A DNA stretch of 51,203 nt from Spartinivicinus poritis (GCF_028858535.1 NZ_JAPMOU010000041.1:1-51203), one strand, 5' to 3'; positions 1 to 9,345 are shown, counted from the first letter of the stretch. Notes: generated by a model from the sequence alone, not told the origin. Made by a program: numbers and translations.

Positions 1-80
1 CCGAACTCAGTAGTGAAACCGCTCCGCGCCGATGGTAGTGTGGGGTCTCCCCATGTGAGAGTAGGTCATCGTCAAGCGCC
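1..80 (+). rRNA. rrf: 5S ribosomal RNA, 3' part (5' end outside the window)
   Basis: The first 80 bases match the 3' two-thirds of a gammaproteobacterial 5S rRNA: the CCGAACTCAG loop region, the GATGGTAGTGTGGGG and CCCCATGTGAGAGTAGG arms, and the closing strand. It is followed within about 10 nt by a rho-independent terminator, as expected for the last gene of an rRNA operon. The 3' boundary is approximate by a few bases. Confidence 0.93.
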
Positions 81-87
81 TAATACC

Positions 88-120
88 AAAACCCTCAGCA
101 CTCTGTGCTGGGGGTTTTTT
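88..120 (+). terminator. Rho-independent terminator of the rRNA operon
   Basis: An inverted repeat (AAACCCTCAGCA / TGCTGGGGGTTT, short CTCTG loop, one G-T pair) ends in a run of six T. It lies immediately after the 5S rRNA. Confidence 0.9.
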
Positions 121-337
121 GCTTTGGGGGAGCGGCTGCTCTTTTCCCCTTTGAGTTCTACACTCCTAATGTTTGTATAGCATAGGCAATAGGCCCTTTA
201 GCCAGAAACAATTGGTTTTATTTGCCTGTACAAGTGGATTTGTTAGTCTCTCCTTTGTTAATAAATTAGTTGTTGTATTTTGTTTTAATTAAAAGCGTTA
301 GAATCGCAGCAATGAAAGTGGAGCAGAGGATAGAAGG

Positions 338-1531
338 ATGAATCAAGCATTTTTAGAGCATTTAAGTAGTGAGCTAGACAGTATCAAGTCTGAGGGGCTA
401 TTTAAAGGCGAACGGGTAATTACTTCGCAGCAGCAGGCTAATATTGAAGTTGCTGGTGGTGAGCACGTTCTTAATTTTTGTGCCAATAACTACCTAGGTT
501 TGGCTAACCATCCCCGCTTAATTGAGGCTGCACAAAAAGGTCTGGATCGTTATGGCTTTGGTGTAGCTTCAGTTCGTTTTATTTGTGGTACCCAGGATAT
601 TCATAAAAGCTTAGAAGCTAAATTAAGTGAATTTTTAGGGATGGAAGATACTATCCTTTACTCCTCCTGCTTTGATGCAAATGGTGGTTTATTTGAGACG
701 ATTTTAGGCACTGAAGATGCCGTTATTTCTGATGCGTTAAATCATGCCTCGATTATTGATGGGGTTCGCTTGTGTAAAGCAAAACGTTACCGCTATGCCA
801 ATAATGATATGGCTGACTTGGAAGCTCAGTTAAAAGCAGTTGATGAAGCAGGAGCTCGGTTTAAGCTAATCGTTACTGATGGTGTATTTTCTATGGATGG
901 GATTATTGCTGATCTTAAATCAGTTTGTGATTTAGCTGACAAATACGATGCCTTGGTAATGGTTGATGATTCTCATGCGGTAGGTTTTGTTGGTGAAAAT
1001 GGCCGTGGCAGTCATGAGTATGCGGGAGTAATTGATCGTATTGATATTATTACTGGTACTTTAGGGAAGGCGCTAGGTGGTGCTTCTGGTGGTTATACCT
1101 CGGGTCGGAAAGAAATAATTGATATTCTTCGCCAACGCTCTCGCCCTTATTTATTTTCTAATTCACTTGCACCTTCAATCGCTACTGCTTCTATTGAAGT
1201 GTTGGATATGCTGAAACAAGGTAGTGATCTTCGTGCGCGCCTGTGGGATAACGCTGCTTATTTCCGTGCAGAAATGGAAAAAGCAGGCTTTACTTTGGCT
1301 GGTAAAGATCATGCGATTATCCCTGTGATGATTGGTGATGCTGCTTTGGCTGCCCAAATGGCGGATATGATGTTAGAAAAAGGTATCTATGTGATTGGTT
1401 TCAGTTATCCTGTGGTACCCAAAGGTCAAGCGCGAATTCGGACTCAAATTAGTGCTGGGCACACCAAACAGCAAATTGATAAAGCAGTTGCAGTTTTTAT
1501 TGAAGTAGGAAAAGCCCTCAACATTATTTAA
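338..1531 (+). CDS. kbl: 2-amino-3-ketobutyrate CoA ligase (glycine C-acetyltransferase)
   Basis: This PLP-dependent enzyme of the alpha-oxoamine synthase family cleaves 2-amino-3-ketobutyrate with CoA to glycine and acetyl-CoA, the second step of threonine catabolism. The 397-residue length matches E. coli Kbl (398). Visible landmarks are [14 protein letters not shown] near residues 46-59, the [10 protein letters not shown] motif at 210-219 and the PLP lysine K244 in [11 protein letters not shown]. The ATG at 338 follows a purine-rich AGAGGATAGAAGG. tdh, encoding the preceding step, starts 13 nt downstream, so the two form an operon. The upstream neighbour is the rRNA terminator, so a promoter must lie in 121-337, although I see no convincing -35/-10 pair there. 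Confidence 0.96.
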   Translation: MNQAFLEHLSSELDSIKSEGLFKGERVITSQQQANIEVAGGEHVLNFCANNYLGLANHPRLIEAAQKGLDRYGFGVASVRFICGTQDIHKSLEAKLSEFLGMEDTILYSSCFDANGGLFETILGTEDAVISDALNHASIIDGVRLCKAKRYRYANNDMADLEAQLKAVDEAGARFKLIVTDGVFSMDGIIADLKSVCDLADKYDALVMVDDSHAVGFVGENGRGSHEYAGVIDRIDIITGTLGKALGGASGGYTSGRKEIIDILRQRSRPYLFSNSLAPSIATASIEVLDMLKQGSDLRARLWDNAAYFRAEMEKAGFTLAGKDHAIIPVMIGDAALAAQMADMMLEKGIYVIGFSYPVVPKGQARIRTQISAGHTKQQIDKAVAVFIEVGKALNII

Positions 1532-1544
1532 TTAAGAGGATGGC

Positions 1545-2570
1545 ATGAAAGCATTAGCCAAGCTCAAGCGGGAAGAAGGTATTTGGATGACTGACAGGCC
1601 TCAGCCTGAAGTTGGTCATAACGATCTGCTAATTAAAATAAATAAAACAGCGATTTGTGGTACTGATATTCATATTTATAACTGGGATGAATGGTCACAA
1701 AAAACCATTCCGGTGCCAATGGTGACAGGCCATGAATATGCAGGGGAAGTTGTTGGTATTGGTGAAGAAGTTGTTGGATTTGAGATTGGTGATCGGGTTT
1801 CTGGGGAAGGCCATATTACCTGTGGGCATTGTCGTAACTGCCGGGCTGGGCGCCGCCATTTATGCCGAAACACTGTAGGTGTCGGGGTTAATCGTGATGG
1901 CGCTTTTGCAGAGTATTTAGTTATTCCTGCGTTTAATGCTTTCAAGCTGCCAGATGAAATTAGTGATGAATTAGCAGCTATTTTTGATCCGTTTGGTAAT
2001 GCAGTACATACGGCACTTGCCTTTGACTTGGTGGGAGAGGATGTGCTGATTACTGGTGCAGGCCCTATTGGTATTATGGCTGCAGCTGTTGCTAAGCATG
2101 TGGGGGCACGGCACGTAGTAATCACAGATATTAATGATTATCGACTGAGTTTAGCCAAGCAAATGGGGGCTACCCGCACGGTTAATGTAGCTAAAGAACA
2201 GCTGGAAGAAGTAATGAAGCAGCTGAAAATGGAAGAGGGCTTTGATGTGGGCCTGGAAATGTCTGGTGTACCTGTTGCCTTTAAGTCCATGCTGAAAAAT
2301 ATGAATCATGGTGGCAAGATCGCTATGCTGGGGATTCCACCAGGGGAAATGGCTATTGATTGGAGTGAGGTCATTTTTAAAGGGCTTGATATTAAAGGTA
2401 TTTACGGCAGAGAGATGTTTGAAACCTGGTATAAAATGGCCAGTTTAATTCAGTCCGGACTGGATTTGACCCCAATGATTACCCATCGCTTTCATGTTGA
2501 TGACTTTCAGCAGGGGTTCGATATCATGCGTTCCGGTCAGTCAGGAAAAGTTGTGTTAAATTGGGATTAG
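1545..2570 (+). CDS. tdh: L-threonine 3-dehydrogenase
   Basis: This zinc-dependent medium-chain dehydrogenase oxidises L-threonine to 2-amino-3-ketobutyrate with NAD+, supplying Kbl. The length of 341 residues equals that of E. coli Tdh. The catalytic zinc site is visible as C38 (ICGTD) and H63-E64 (TGHEYAG). The four structural zinc cysteines are C93, C96, C99 and C107, and the Rossmann motif is GAGPIG near residue 170. It follows kbl by 13 nt with an AAGAGGA ribosome-binding site and is followed by a strong terminator, so kbl-tdh is a closed two-gene unit. Confidence 0.97.
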   Translation: MKALAKLKREEGIWMTDRPQPEVGHNDLLIKINKTAICGTDIHIYNWDEWSQKTIPVPMVTGHEYAGEVVGIGEEVVGFEIGDRVSGEGHITCGHCRNCRAGRRHLCRNTVGVGVNRDGAFAEYLVIPAFNAFKLPDEISDELAAIFDPFGNAVHTALAFDLVGEDVLITGAGPIGIMAAAVAKHVGARHVVITDINDYRLSLAKQMGATRTVNVAKEQLEEVMKQLKMEEGFDVGLEMSGVPVAFKSMLKNMNHGGKIAMLGIPPGEMAIDWSEVIFKGLDIKGIYGREMFETWYKMASLIQSGLDLTPMITHRFHVDDFQQGFDIMRSGQSGKVVLNWD

Positions 2571-2584
2571 AAGTTTATTCATTT

Positions 2585-2626
2585 AAAAAAAAGGGTTAGT
2601 AGTGCAAAGCTGCTAACCCTTTTTTG
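2585..2626 (+). terminator. Terminator of kbl-tdh
   Basis: The stem AAGGGTTAG(TAG) / (CTG)CTAACCCTT has an A-rich 5' flank and a T run after the stem. It lies just after the tdh stop codon and separates the operon from the next gene. Confidence 0.88.
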
Positions 2627-2688
2627 TTTTCTGAGACTCTTTGGTTTTCTTGGCAAATAAAACAAACTGGCTAACAGGGTATTTTTAA

Positions 2689-4047
2689 ATGCAGCAACTA
2701 ATCTATCGCTGGCTAATTTTTCTTGGTATTTCCCATGTGTTGTTAGGTCTTTTATTTGCTGTATTGGCAAATACTCAGCTGTTTGCTGCTTACACTCAAT
2801 ATTTATTTAAGCAGTTTGATGCTACTCAAGCTGCTAATCAAGTTGATCTACTTGGCACTATGTTGCAATTATTTGGGGTCACTGTTGCCAGCTGGGGAGT
2901 GTTATTTACAGTAGCAGTGCATCAATATTGGTGTGACGGAGGTTCTCTACTCAAAAAAGCAATTTGTATAGCGGTCGTTGTTTGGCTTGTGCTTGATACT
3001 TGCATTTCTCTTTACTGGGGCATAGAAGTTCATGCTTATTTAAATATGCCCGTAGGATTGGCTATGTTGCTACCTATGTTATTGCTAAAACCAAGACAAG
3101 CAGTGAACTACCGTATTGTTCTTCCTGAGCAATATAAGCTAAATGACAAAAAGAAATTTTTAATCACAGGTGGTACTGGTTTTATTGGCAAGCCGTTGGT
3201 GCAAACACTGATTGATCAAGGGCATGAAGTAATAGTGTTAACTAGAAATATTGCATCGGGAGCCAAAGGTATTCAAGGTAAAGTAACTTATATTACTGCG
3301 CTGGACTATGTGTCTGATAAAGATCAAATAGACGTTATTATTAATTTAGCTGGCGAGCCGCTTGCAGGTAGTCGTTGGAATAAAAAGAAGAAAGCCGGTT
3401 TTTTATCTAGCCGATTAAATACAACTAGTGAATTGCTTGCGTTAGTGCAGAGGCTTGAGCAAAAACCTCAGTCGCTGATCAGTGGCTCGGCAATTGGTTT
3501 CTATGGCCCTCATGCGGATGAAGAGTTAGATGAGCAGGCAGGTTGTGTTGATGGCTTTTCACACCAGCTATGTCATCAGTGGGAGCAAGCTGCGCTCAAG
3601 TTTGAAGAGCATGGCTTAAGAGTGTGTCTATTAAGAATGGGGGTTGTGCTGGGAAAAAATGGTGGCCCCTTGGTGCAGTTACAGATTCCATTTAAGTTAA
3701 AGGTAGCAACCCAATTAGGAGAAGGTAAGCAATGGATGTCTTGGGTACATTTGGATGATGTAATTGCCATGATGTGCTATTTGGTTGCTCAGCATGATAT
3801 CGAAGGAGCAGTAAATATCACTGCGCCCCAGCCAGTCACTAATGAGCAATTTGCAGAAAGTTTAGGTAGAGTTGAGAAAACTTGGTTTAAATTTAGGATG
3901 CCGGCAGCTTGGTTAAAAGTGTTGGTTGGTGAGATGGCAACAGAAGTACTGTTAACAGGACAAAGAGTTGTGCCTTCAAAAATAGTTAAAAATGGATATC
4001 AATTTAAATATCCAGAGCTTCATTCCTGTTTGAAGTCGCTTAGTTAA
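2689..4047 (+). CDS. TIGR01777-family NAD-dependent epimerase/dehydratase with N-terminal membrane domain
   Basis: The protein has 452 residues in two parts. Residues 1-135 hold about four hydrophobic segments (roughly 8-28, 55-78, 91-110, 117-133), resembling a DoxX-like membrane module. From residue 156 a short-chain dehydrogenase-type Rossmann domain begins with the nucleotide-binding motif GGTGFIG (161-167). Further marks of the TIGR01777/SDR39U1 family are NLAGEPLAGSRWN, the SAIGFYG active-site region and WMSWVHLDDV. The C-terminus matches the usual DUF1731 tail (QFAESLGR..., LLTGQRVVPSKI). Stand-alone members are about 300 residues, so the membrane module is an extra part. Substrate unknown. 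It lies between a terminator and birA, probably as its own transcription unit or leading into birA. Confidence 0.85.
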   Translation: MQQLIYRWLIFLGISHVLLGLLFAVLANTQLFAAYTQYLFKQFDATQAANQVDLLGTMLQLFGVTVASWGVLFTVAVHQYWCDGGSLLKKAICIAVVVWLVLDTCISLYWGIEVHAYLNMPVGLAMLLPMLLLKPRQAVNYRIVLPEQYKLNDKKKFLITGGTGFIGKPLVQTLIDQGHEVIVLTRNIASGAKGIQGKVTYITALDYVSDKDQIDVIINLAGEPLAGSRWNKKKKAGFLSSRLNTTSELLALVQRLEQKPQSLISGSAIGFYGPHADEELDEQAGCVDGFSHQLCHQWEQAALKFEEHGLRVCLLRMGVVLGKNGGPLVQLQIPFKLKVATQLGEGKQWMSWVHLDDVIAMMCYLVAQHDIEGAVNITAPQPVTNEQFAESLGRVEKTWFKFRMPAAWLKVLVGEMATEVLLTGQRVVPSKIVKNGYQFKYPELHSCLKSLS

Positions 4048-4125
4048 AAAATAATTGATAGGACTAACTTGCATCATATTGGCTTTTCATTAAGCTGCCC
4101 AATTATTTTATTTGAACTGAACATT

Positions 4126-5088
4126 ATGGATGCTTTATTAAAGCTGTTGGCTGATGGCCAATTTCACTCTGGTGATGCCCTTGGGAAGTCTTTGGGGGTT
4201 AGTCGTGCTGCAGTTTGGAAACAGTTAAAAAAGTTGCAAGAGTGGGGGTTAGAGCTTCAATCAGTAAAAGGTAAAGGCTATCGCCTCGGGGCAGGTGTTA
4301 GTTTGTTGAGTCAAGCAAAGTTGGAGCAGCTACCGCAAATTCTTAGTGGGGAATATCAATTAAGGTTACTAGCTACTTCTACCTCTACTAATGACGATGT
4401 TCAGCAGTTCCTTAAGCAGAGTCCAGGTAAAAAGCTTATTTGTATGGCTGAGTATCAAGCTAGTGGGCGTGGTAGGCAAGGTAAACAGTGGGTGAGTCCG
4501 TTTGCAAGCAACTTATATATGACCCTCAGTTGGCCGGTTAGCAAAGGAGTACACACGCTAGAAGGGCTGAGCTTGGTTGTAGGCTTGGCATTAGCGAAAG
4601 GGTTATCTCAACTAGGCATCAATGACTTAAAAGTAAAATGGCCTAATGACCTTTATTGGCGGCGCCAAAAATTAGCTGGGATATTAATAGAGATAGTGGG
4701 TGATTTATATGGTAGCTGCACTGTCATTATTGGTGTTGGCTTAAATGTAATGATGCCTTCTGATTGGCGAAGCAAAGTGAGTCAGCAGTTTGTTGATCTA
4801 GCATCAATTAAACAAGATCGAGTAGATCGAAACGAAGTCGCTTTAAATGTGTTGAAAAACATATTCTCCTTCCTTGATAGATTTACAGAAACTGGGTTCT
4901 CAGCATTTAAAGAAGACTGGGCAGAATACGATGCATGTTTAAACCAGCCTGTAAAAGTGATTGCAGGTGAAAGTGAGCTGTTTGGAGTTGCTAGAGGGGT
5001 AGAAGACAGCGGAGCCCTTATCGTCGAAATGGAAGATGGGCAGCGGCAAACGTTTAGTGGTGGTGAGGTTAGCCTGAGACCCTTATGA
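4126..5088 (+). CDS. birA: Bifunctional biotin-protein ligase / biotin operon repressor BirA
   Basis: BirA activates biotin to biotinoyl-AMP, transfers it to the carboxyl carrier of acetyl-CoA carboxylase, and represses biotin genes. Residues 1-60 form a winged helix-turn-helix (LGVSRAAVWKQLKKL). The biotinoyl-AMP loop is GRGRQG at 114-119, and KWPNDLYW and AGILIEI follow. The C-terminal domain is SH3-like. I chose the ATG at 4126, giving 320 residues against 321 in E. coli. The frame is open back to a TTG at 4069, but that start would add 19 residues not typical of the family. The stop overlaps the coaX start (ATGA). Confidence 0.95.
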   Translation: MDALLKLLADGQFHSGDALGKSLGVSRAAVWKQLKKLQEWGLELQSVKGKGYRLGAGVSLLSQAKLEQLPQILSGEYQLRLLATSTSTNDDVQQFLKQSPGKKLICMAEYQASGRGRQGKQWVSPFASNLYMTLSWPVSKGVHTLEGLSLVVGLALAKGLSQLGINDLKVKWPNDLYWRRQKLAGILIEIVGDLYGSCTVIIGVGLNVMMPSDWRSKVSQQFVDLASIKQDRVDRNEVALNVLKNIFSFLDRFTETGFSAFKEDWAEYDACLNQPVKVIAGESELFGVARGVEDSGALIVEMEDGQRQTFSGGEVSLRPL

Positions 5089-5819
5089 ATCGTCTAGAAG
5101 TAGATGTAGGAAATACTCGAATTAAGTGGCGCTATGCAGAAAGTAGCTGCTATGTAGCTAAGGGGGTGCTTGACTTAAATGAGGCGTCAGGACTTGCTAA
5201 AAAACTAAGAATACAAGGTATCATGCCGCAGCAAGTTTTTGTTGCAAATGTTGCTGGTGAAGAAGTTGGGTTGCAGCTTAAGCAAAGTTGTCAAAGTGGC
5301 TGGGAGGTAGAGCCTTATTTTGTTAAAACCCAAAAAAATGCTTATGGCATTGAAGTGGCCTATGCTGATGTGACAAAGCTGGGAGTAGACCGCTGGCTGG
5401 CTATGCTGGGTTGTCATCATTTATACCCTAATTGCAGTAAGGTAGTTGTGAGCTTGGGGTCGGCAATAACGATTGATGTTATTGATATGAATGGTATGCA
5501 TGAAGGTGGTTATATAGTGCCAGGTTTTCGGCTGATGAGAGAAAGCCTTCGTGTGAACACTGCTCAGGTGCAAGTTGATAGTACTAATTTGCGGCGAGTT
5601 GATTTAGGTAAAAATACGGCTGAAGCTGTAGAACATGGCATGTTAAAAATGGTCATAGCTTTTATTGAATCAGTGGTTGCTCCGTTAAAGCTACAAAATA
5701 GCGAAGCTATTGTGGTGATAGCCGGGGGTGATGCAGCTGCTATCGCTTCTTCTTTAACAGTCGACTATCTGCATGAGCCTGAGCTGGTACTCGATGGGTT
5801 GGCATTGATCGCACAATAA
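5085..5819 (+). CDS. coaX: Type III pantothenate kinase
   Basis: CoaX phosphorylates pantothenate, the first step of coenzyme A synthesis, and belongs to the ASKHA fold. Diagnostic motifs are DVGNTRIKW near residues 7-15, GVDRW at 100-104, SLGSAITID at 123-131 and GGYIVPG at 141-147. The length of 244 residues is normal. The start overlaps the birA stop by four bases (ATGA), indicating translational coupling; birA-coaX pairs are common in Pseudomonas relatives. Confidence 0.95.
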   Translation: MNRLEVDVGNTRIKWRYAESSCYVAKGVLDLNEASGLAKKLRIQGIMPQQVFVANVAGEEVGLQLKQSCQSGWEVEPYFVKTQKNAYGIEVAYADVTKLGVDRWLAMLGCHHLYPNCSKVVVSLGSAITIDVIDMNGMHEGGYIVPGFRLMRESLRVNTAQVQVDSTNLRRVDLGKNTAEAVEHGMLKMVIAFIESVVAPLKLQNSEAIVVIAGGDAAAIASSLTVDYLHEPELVLDGLALIAQ

Positions 5820-5820
5820 T

Positions 5821-6546
5821 ATGCGTTGGATATTTATTTGCTTGGTAATAACAAACTTGATTGTGGCGGGTTACTACTGGCATCAAGGCAATCAAACAGC
5901 ACCAGTTAAAGGTGCAAGCTTGTCTGTTAAAACTAGCAGTAAGGTTGCCTCTCTTACCTTGCTTGCTGAATCTGAATTAAAGCCTCGTAAGCTTTCGTCA
6001 AATAGCAAGAGCAATAAAAGTACGACTGGTGTTAATACGGCAACTGGAAACTCAATAACTAATAAAGAAGAGTTTTGCGCTAGCATTGGCCCAATTGCTG
6101 AAGCAAAAATACTAAAGCAAATTGAGCAGCGCTTTTTGGCTATAGGAATTAAGCCTGCCCGAAAAAATGTTCAGGTAAATACGGAGCCTGATTATTGGGT
6201 GTATATTAAACCACTGATTTCCCGTCGAACAGCATTAAGAAAGCTAAAAGAGTTAAAGGCGCAAGGGCGCGATAGCTTTATTATTACTGATGGCGAATTA
6301 AAGAATGGGCTATCCTTAGGCTTGTTTACTAAGCAAAGCTCTGCACTTAACTTACAAAATGAAATGAAATCTGCGGGTTATGATGTAGCTGTCAAAGTTG
6401 TTGAGCGGTTTAAAAACGAAACATGGTTGAACTTTTCGCCATCAGAATTAGAGCTAATTGCTGATCAGGTTTGGGTCGGACTGGCTAATAATTACCGATT
6501 TATAGAAAAAAGAAGAATTCGTTGTAAAGACGTTGCATCTTATTAA
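5821..6546 (+). CDS. SPOR-domain-like membrane protein
   Basis: The 241-residue protein begins one base after the coaX stop codon. Residues 1-18 are a hydrophobic signal anchor (RWIFICLVITNLIVAGYYW). A low-complexity Ser/Lys/Thr-rich stretch follows to about residue 75. The C-terminal part (WVYIKPLISRRTALRKLKEL..., SLGLFTKQSSAL...) has the repeated pattern of an SPOR peptidoglycan-binding domain. A similar gene follows coaX in Pseudomonas genomes. Its role is not established; binding to denuded peptidoglycan is the family expectation. The candidate promoter of the tRNA-tuf operon overlaps its last codons. Confidence 0.72.
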   Translation: MRWIFICLVITNLIVAGYYWHQGNQTAPVKGASLSVKTSSKVASLTLLAESELKPRKLSSNSKSNKSTTGVNTATGNSITNKEEFCASIGPIAEAKILKQIEQRFLAIGIKPARKNVQVNTEPDYWVYIKPLISRRTALRKLKELKAQGRDSFIITDGELKNGLSLGLFTKQSSALNLQNEMKSAGYDVAVKVVERFKNETWLNFSPSELELIADQVWVGLANNYRFIEKRRIRCKDVASY

Positions 6547-6561
6547 GTCTTCCCGTAGAAT
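6533..6561 (+). promoter_or_regulatory. Sigma70 promoter of the tRNA-tuf-secE-nusG unit, with GC-rich discriminator
   Basis: TTGCAT (6533-6538), a 17-nt spacer and TAGAAT (6556-6561) are followed directly by TGCGCCCGCG. GC-rich discriminators of this kind are typical of stringently controlled stable-RNA promoters. The predicted start lies about 20 nt upstream of the first tRNA. The -35 element and part of the spacer lie inside the 3' end of the SPOR-like gene. Confidence 0.72.
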
Positions 6562-6588
6562 TGCGCCCGCGTTTAACGGAGAGTTTTT

Positions 6589-6664
<76 letters not shown>

Positions 6665-6672
6665 AAATAAGC

Positions 6673-6700
6673 TTGACAAAGCAAATTCTCTAAATATTAT
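6673..6700 (+). promoter_or_regulatory. Internal sigma70 promoter between tRNA-Thr and tRNA-Tyr
   Basis: TTGACA (6673-6678), a 16-nt spacer and TATTAT (6695-6700) lie in the 48-nt gap between the first and second tRNA genes. A start about 7 nt downstream would fall just before tRNA-Tyr at 6713. Inferred from sequence only. Confidence 0.6.
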
Positions 6701-6712
6701 AAGCGTCTCCTT

Positions 6713-6796
6713 GGTGGGGTTCCCGAGCGGCCAAAGGGATCAGACTGTAAATCTGACGCGTAAGCTTCGCTGGTTCGAATCCAGCCCCCACCACCA
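6713..6796 (+). tRNA. tyrU: tRNA-Tyr (anticodon GTA)
   Basis: A class II tRNA with a long variable arm: acceptor GGTGGGG/CCCCACC, anticodon loop CTGTAAA closed by TCAGA/TCTGA, T-arm GGTTCGAATCC, encoded CCA at 6794-6796. Confidence 0.96.
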
Positions 6797-6803
6797 AATT
6801 CAA

Positions 6804-6878
<75 letters not shown>

Positions 6879-6904
6879 AATAAAGTAATACAGTATTTAT
6901 TAAA

Positions 6905-6980
<76 letters not shown>

Positions 6981-7054
6981 GAGTTGGCAGGTGATAAGTG
7001 GTTCATCTGCTTTTTTGTGTAGAGTGGCGAATCTCTTAATGGGAGTTGGTCTCG

Positions 7055-8248
7055 ATGGCTAAAGAAAAGTTTGAACGTACCAAGCCGCATGTTAACGTGG
7101 GTACTATCGGCCACGTTGACCACGGTAAAACTACATTAACTGCAGCATTAACTCGGGTTTGTGCTGAGGCGTTTGGTGGTGAAGTAAAAGCATTCGATCA
7201 AATCGATAATGCACCAGAAGAGCGCGAGCGTGGTATTACTATCTCAACTGCACACGTTGAGTATGATTCTCCAACTCGTCACTATGCACACGTTGACTGT
7301 CCAGGACACGCTGACTATGTGAAAAACATGATCACTGGTGCGGCTCAGATGGACGGCGCTATCTTAGTTTGTTCTGCAGCTGACGGCCCCATGCCTCAGA
7401 CTCGTGAGCACATCTTATTGTCTCGTCAGGTCGGTGTACCTTACATCGTTGTTTTCTTAAACAAAGCTGACATGGTAGACGACGAAGAGTTGCTTGAGCT
7501 GGTAGAAATGGAAGTGCGTGAGCTGTTAAGCCAGTATGACTTCCCAGGCGACGACACCCCAATCATCACCGGATCTGCGCTAATGGCACTAGAAGGTAAA
7601 GATGATAATGGTATGGGCTCTTCTGCGGTTAAGAAGTTGGTTGAGACTTTAGACGAGTACATTCCAGAGCCAGAGCGTGCTATTGATCAGCCATTCTTGA
7701 TGCCTATCGAAGACGTATTCTCTATTTCAGGTCGCGGTACAGTCGTAACCGGTCGTGTAGAGCGTGGCATTGTTAAGGTTGGTGAAGAAATAGAAATCAT
7801 TGGTATCCGTGACACTCAAAAGACTACCTGTACTGGTGTTGAGATGTTCCGTAAGCTGCTTGACGAAGGTCGTGCAGGTGAGAACGTTGGTGTGTTGTTA
7901 CGTGGTACTAAGCGTGATGATGTAGAGCGTGGCCAAGTATTGGCTGTTCCTGGCTCTATCACTCCACACACTAAGTTTGAGTCAGAAGTATACGTATTAA
8001 GTAAAGATGAAGGTGGTCGTCATACACCATTCTTCAAAGGCTATCGCCCACAGTTCTACTTCCGTACTACGGATGTGACAGGTGCTGTTGAGTTACCAGA
8101 AGGCGTTGAAATGGTAATGCCTGGCGATAACATTCAAATGAAAGTTGAGCTGATTGCACCAATTGCTATGGAAGAAGGCTTACGCTTCGCTATCCGTGAA
8201 GGTGGTCGTACTGTAGGTGCTGGTGTAGTAGCAAAAATTATTGAGTAA
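7055..8248 (+). CDS. tuf: Elongation factor Tu, first copy
   Basis: EF-Tu is the GTPase that brings aminoacyl-tRNA to the ribosome. GTP-binding motifs are GHVDHGKT (19-26), DCPGH (81-85) and NKAD (136-139), followed by the two beta-barrel domains. The 397-residue length equals that of the second copy. I chose the ATG at 7055 because it aligns with copy two; the frame runs open to a TTG at 7046. The protein differs from copy two at one residue (E365 here, T365 there), and the genes share a long identical core. This copy is co-transcribed with tRNAs upstream and tRNA-Trp downstream, the tufB arrangement. Confidence 0.98.
   Translation: MAKEKFERTKPHVNVGTIGHVDHGKTTLTAALTRVCAEAFGGEVKAFDQIDNAPEERERGITISTAHVEYDSPTRHYAHVDCPGHADYVKNMITGAAQMDGAILVCSAADGPMPQTREHILLSRQVGVPYIVVFLNKADMVDDEELLELVEMEVRELLSQYDFPGDDTPIITGSALMALEGKDDNGMGSSAVKKLVETLDEYIPEPERAIDQPFLMPIEDVFSISGRGTVVTGRVERGIVKVGEEIEIIGIRDTQKTTCTGVEMFRKLLDEGRAGENVGVLLRGTKRDDVERGQVLAVPGSITPHTKFESEVYVLSKDEGGRHTPFFKGYRPQFYFRTTDVTGAVELPEGVEMVMPGDNIQMKVELIAPIAMEEGLRFAIREGGRTVGAGVVAKIIE
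7124..8040 (+). repeat. 917-bp identical segment shared with the second tuf gene (copy 1)
   Basis: Comparing the two tuf genes base by base by eye, I find no difference between 7124-8040 and 23741-24657 (constant offset 16617). Silent differences cluster before and after this block. It is a direct repeat internal to the coding sequences. Confidence 0.9.
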
Positions 8249-8259
8249 AGTTGGAATAT

Positions 8260-8282
8260 GGTGCTAGTTTTTAGCTAGCACC
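8260..8282 (+). other. Hairpin between tuf and tRNA-Trp
   Basis: GGTGCTAG and CTAGCACC form a perfect 8-bp stem around a 7-nt loop starting with five T. There is no T run after the stem, so it is more likely an RNA-processing or 3'-end-stabilising hairpin than a full terminator. Confidence 0.6.
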
Positions 8283-8290
8283 ATGGTTAC

Positions 8291-8366
8291 AGGCCAGTAG
8301 TTCAATTGGTAGAGCACCGGTCTCCAAAACCGGGGGTTGGGGGTTCGATTCCCTCCTGGCCTGCCA
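8291..8366 (+). tRNA. trpT: tRNA-Trp (anticodon CCA)
   Basis: Acceptor AGGCCAG/CTGGCCT, anticodon loop CTCCAAA closed by CCGGT/ACCGG, T-arm GGTTCGATTCC, encoded CCA at 8364-8366. It lies between tuf and secE, the conserved position in this group. Confidence 0.96.
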
Positions 8367-8385
8367 TCTCTTAGAGCACCTGATC

Positions 8386-8757
8386 ATGAATGCAAAGATT
8401 GAAGTTGAAAACCAAGGCCGTCTAGATGGTCTAAAGTGGTTTGTGGTATTTGCTGTTGTAGCTGCGGGAGCCTACGGTAATTACTTTTATCAAAGCGAAT
8501 CTTTGCTTTATCGTGTAATAGCCCTCCTTGTCCTAGGTTTAGCAGCAGGCTACGTTGCTTTAACTACGGTTAAAGGCCAAAAATTCTGGACTTTAGTTAA
8601 AGATGCTAAAGTTGAAGTACGGAAAGTTGTTTGGCCGACTAAGCAAGAAACCGTTCAAACTACCATAATTGTTGTAGCTGTAGTGATCTTGATGGGATTT
8701 GTTTTGTGGCTAATTGATTGGGCATTGAATTCAATTGTTAATGGTTTGATTGGGTAA
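8386..8757 (+). CDS. secE: Preprotein translocase subunit SecE
   Basis: SecE clamps SecY in the Sec translocon of the inner membrane. The 123-residue protein shows the gammaproteobacterial form with three membrane segments (about 18-36, 42-60, 93-115) and the conserved amphipathic helix ending EVRKVVWPT (77-85), the SecY contact. It starts 19 nt after tRNA-Trp and is followed by nusG after 6 nt, the standard secE-nusG pair. Confidence 0.95.
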   Translation: MNAKIEVENQGRLDGLKWFVVFAVVAAGAYGNYFYQSESLLYRVIALLVLGLAAGYVALTTVKGQKFWTLVKDAKVEVRKVVWPTKQETVQTTIIVVAVVILMGFVLWLIDWALNSIVNGLIG

Positions 8758-8763
8758 CCGCTC

Positions 8764-9297
8764 ATGGCTAAGCGTTGGTATGTTGTGCATGCATATTCAG
8801 GATATGAAAAGCAAGTTATGCGTTCTATTAAAGAACGCATTGAGTTGCACGACATGCAAGACTTATTTGGTGAGGTTTTAGTACCTACTGAAGAAGTAGT
8901 AGAGATTAAAAGTGGCCAGAAGCGTAAAAGTGAACGTAAGTTCTTTCCAGGCTATGTATTAGTACAGATGGAAATGAACGACGACAGTTGGCACCTAATT
9001 AAAGATACCCCAAGAGTAATGGGCTTTATTGGCGGAACTGCTGATCGTCCTGCGCCTATTACTGAGCGTGAGGCTCAAGCTATCTTAAAGCGTGTTGAAG
9101 ATGGTTCAGATAAGCCGAAACCGAAAACTCTGTTTGAACCAGGTGAGGTTGTTCGGGTTATCGATGGACCATTTGCAGATTTTAATGGCGTAGTTGAAGA
9201 AGTTAACTACGAGAAAAACAGGTTACAAGTTGCCGTATTAATATTTGGTCGTTCAACACCAGTTGAACTAGAATTTGTCCAAGTAGAAAAAGGCTAA
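8764..9297 (+). CDS. nusG: Transcription termination/antitermination factor NusG
   Basis: NusG binds RNA polymerase and links it to Rho or to ribosomal protein S10. The N-terminal NGN domain spans about 1-115 ([16 protein letters not shown] at the start, [11 protein letters not shown] at 61-71). The C-terminal KOW domain is at about 124-170 ([19 protein letters not shown]). The length of 177 residues is close to E. coli (181). It is last in the tuf-secE-nusG unit, with a hairpin downstream. Confidence 0.96.
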   Translation: MAKRWYVVHAYSGYEKQVMRSIKERIELHDMQDLFGEVLVPTEEVVEIKSGQKRKSERKFFPGYVLVQMEMNDDSWHLIKDTPRVMGFIGGTADRPAPITEREAQAILKRVEDGSDKPKPKTLFEPGEVVRVIDGPFADFNGVVEEVNYEKNRLQVAVLIFGRSTPVELEFVQVEKG

Positions 9298-9309
9298 TAG
9301 ATTTCTTTT

Positions 9310-9345
9310 AGACCTGCACTGCATACGCAGTGTGGGTCTTTATTG
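9310..9345 (+). terminator. Terminator-like hairpin after nusG
   Basis: AGACC(T)GCACTGC and GCAGTG(TG)GGTCT form an interrupted stem around ATAC, followed by TTTATTG. The T run is short, so termination may be partial. Confidence 0.6.

Noticed and set aside
1676..2125. 149-codon open frame antisense to tdh
   Set aside because: Shadow of a real gene: composition rich in Ser/Pro/Thr as expected from reading the complement of a conserved coding sequence.
4069..4125. Extended TTG start of birA
   Set aside because: It would add 19 hydrophobic residues not typical of BirA; the ATG at 4126 gives the family length.
7359..7662. Open frames on the - strand inside tuf, present again at 23976-24279
   Set aside because: They recur only because the two tuf genes are identical there. 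The opposite strand carries a certain gene in full, and there is no ribosome-binding site or independent family match.
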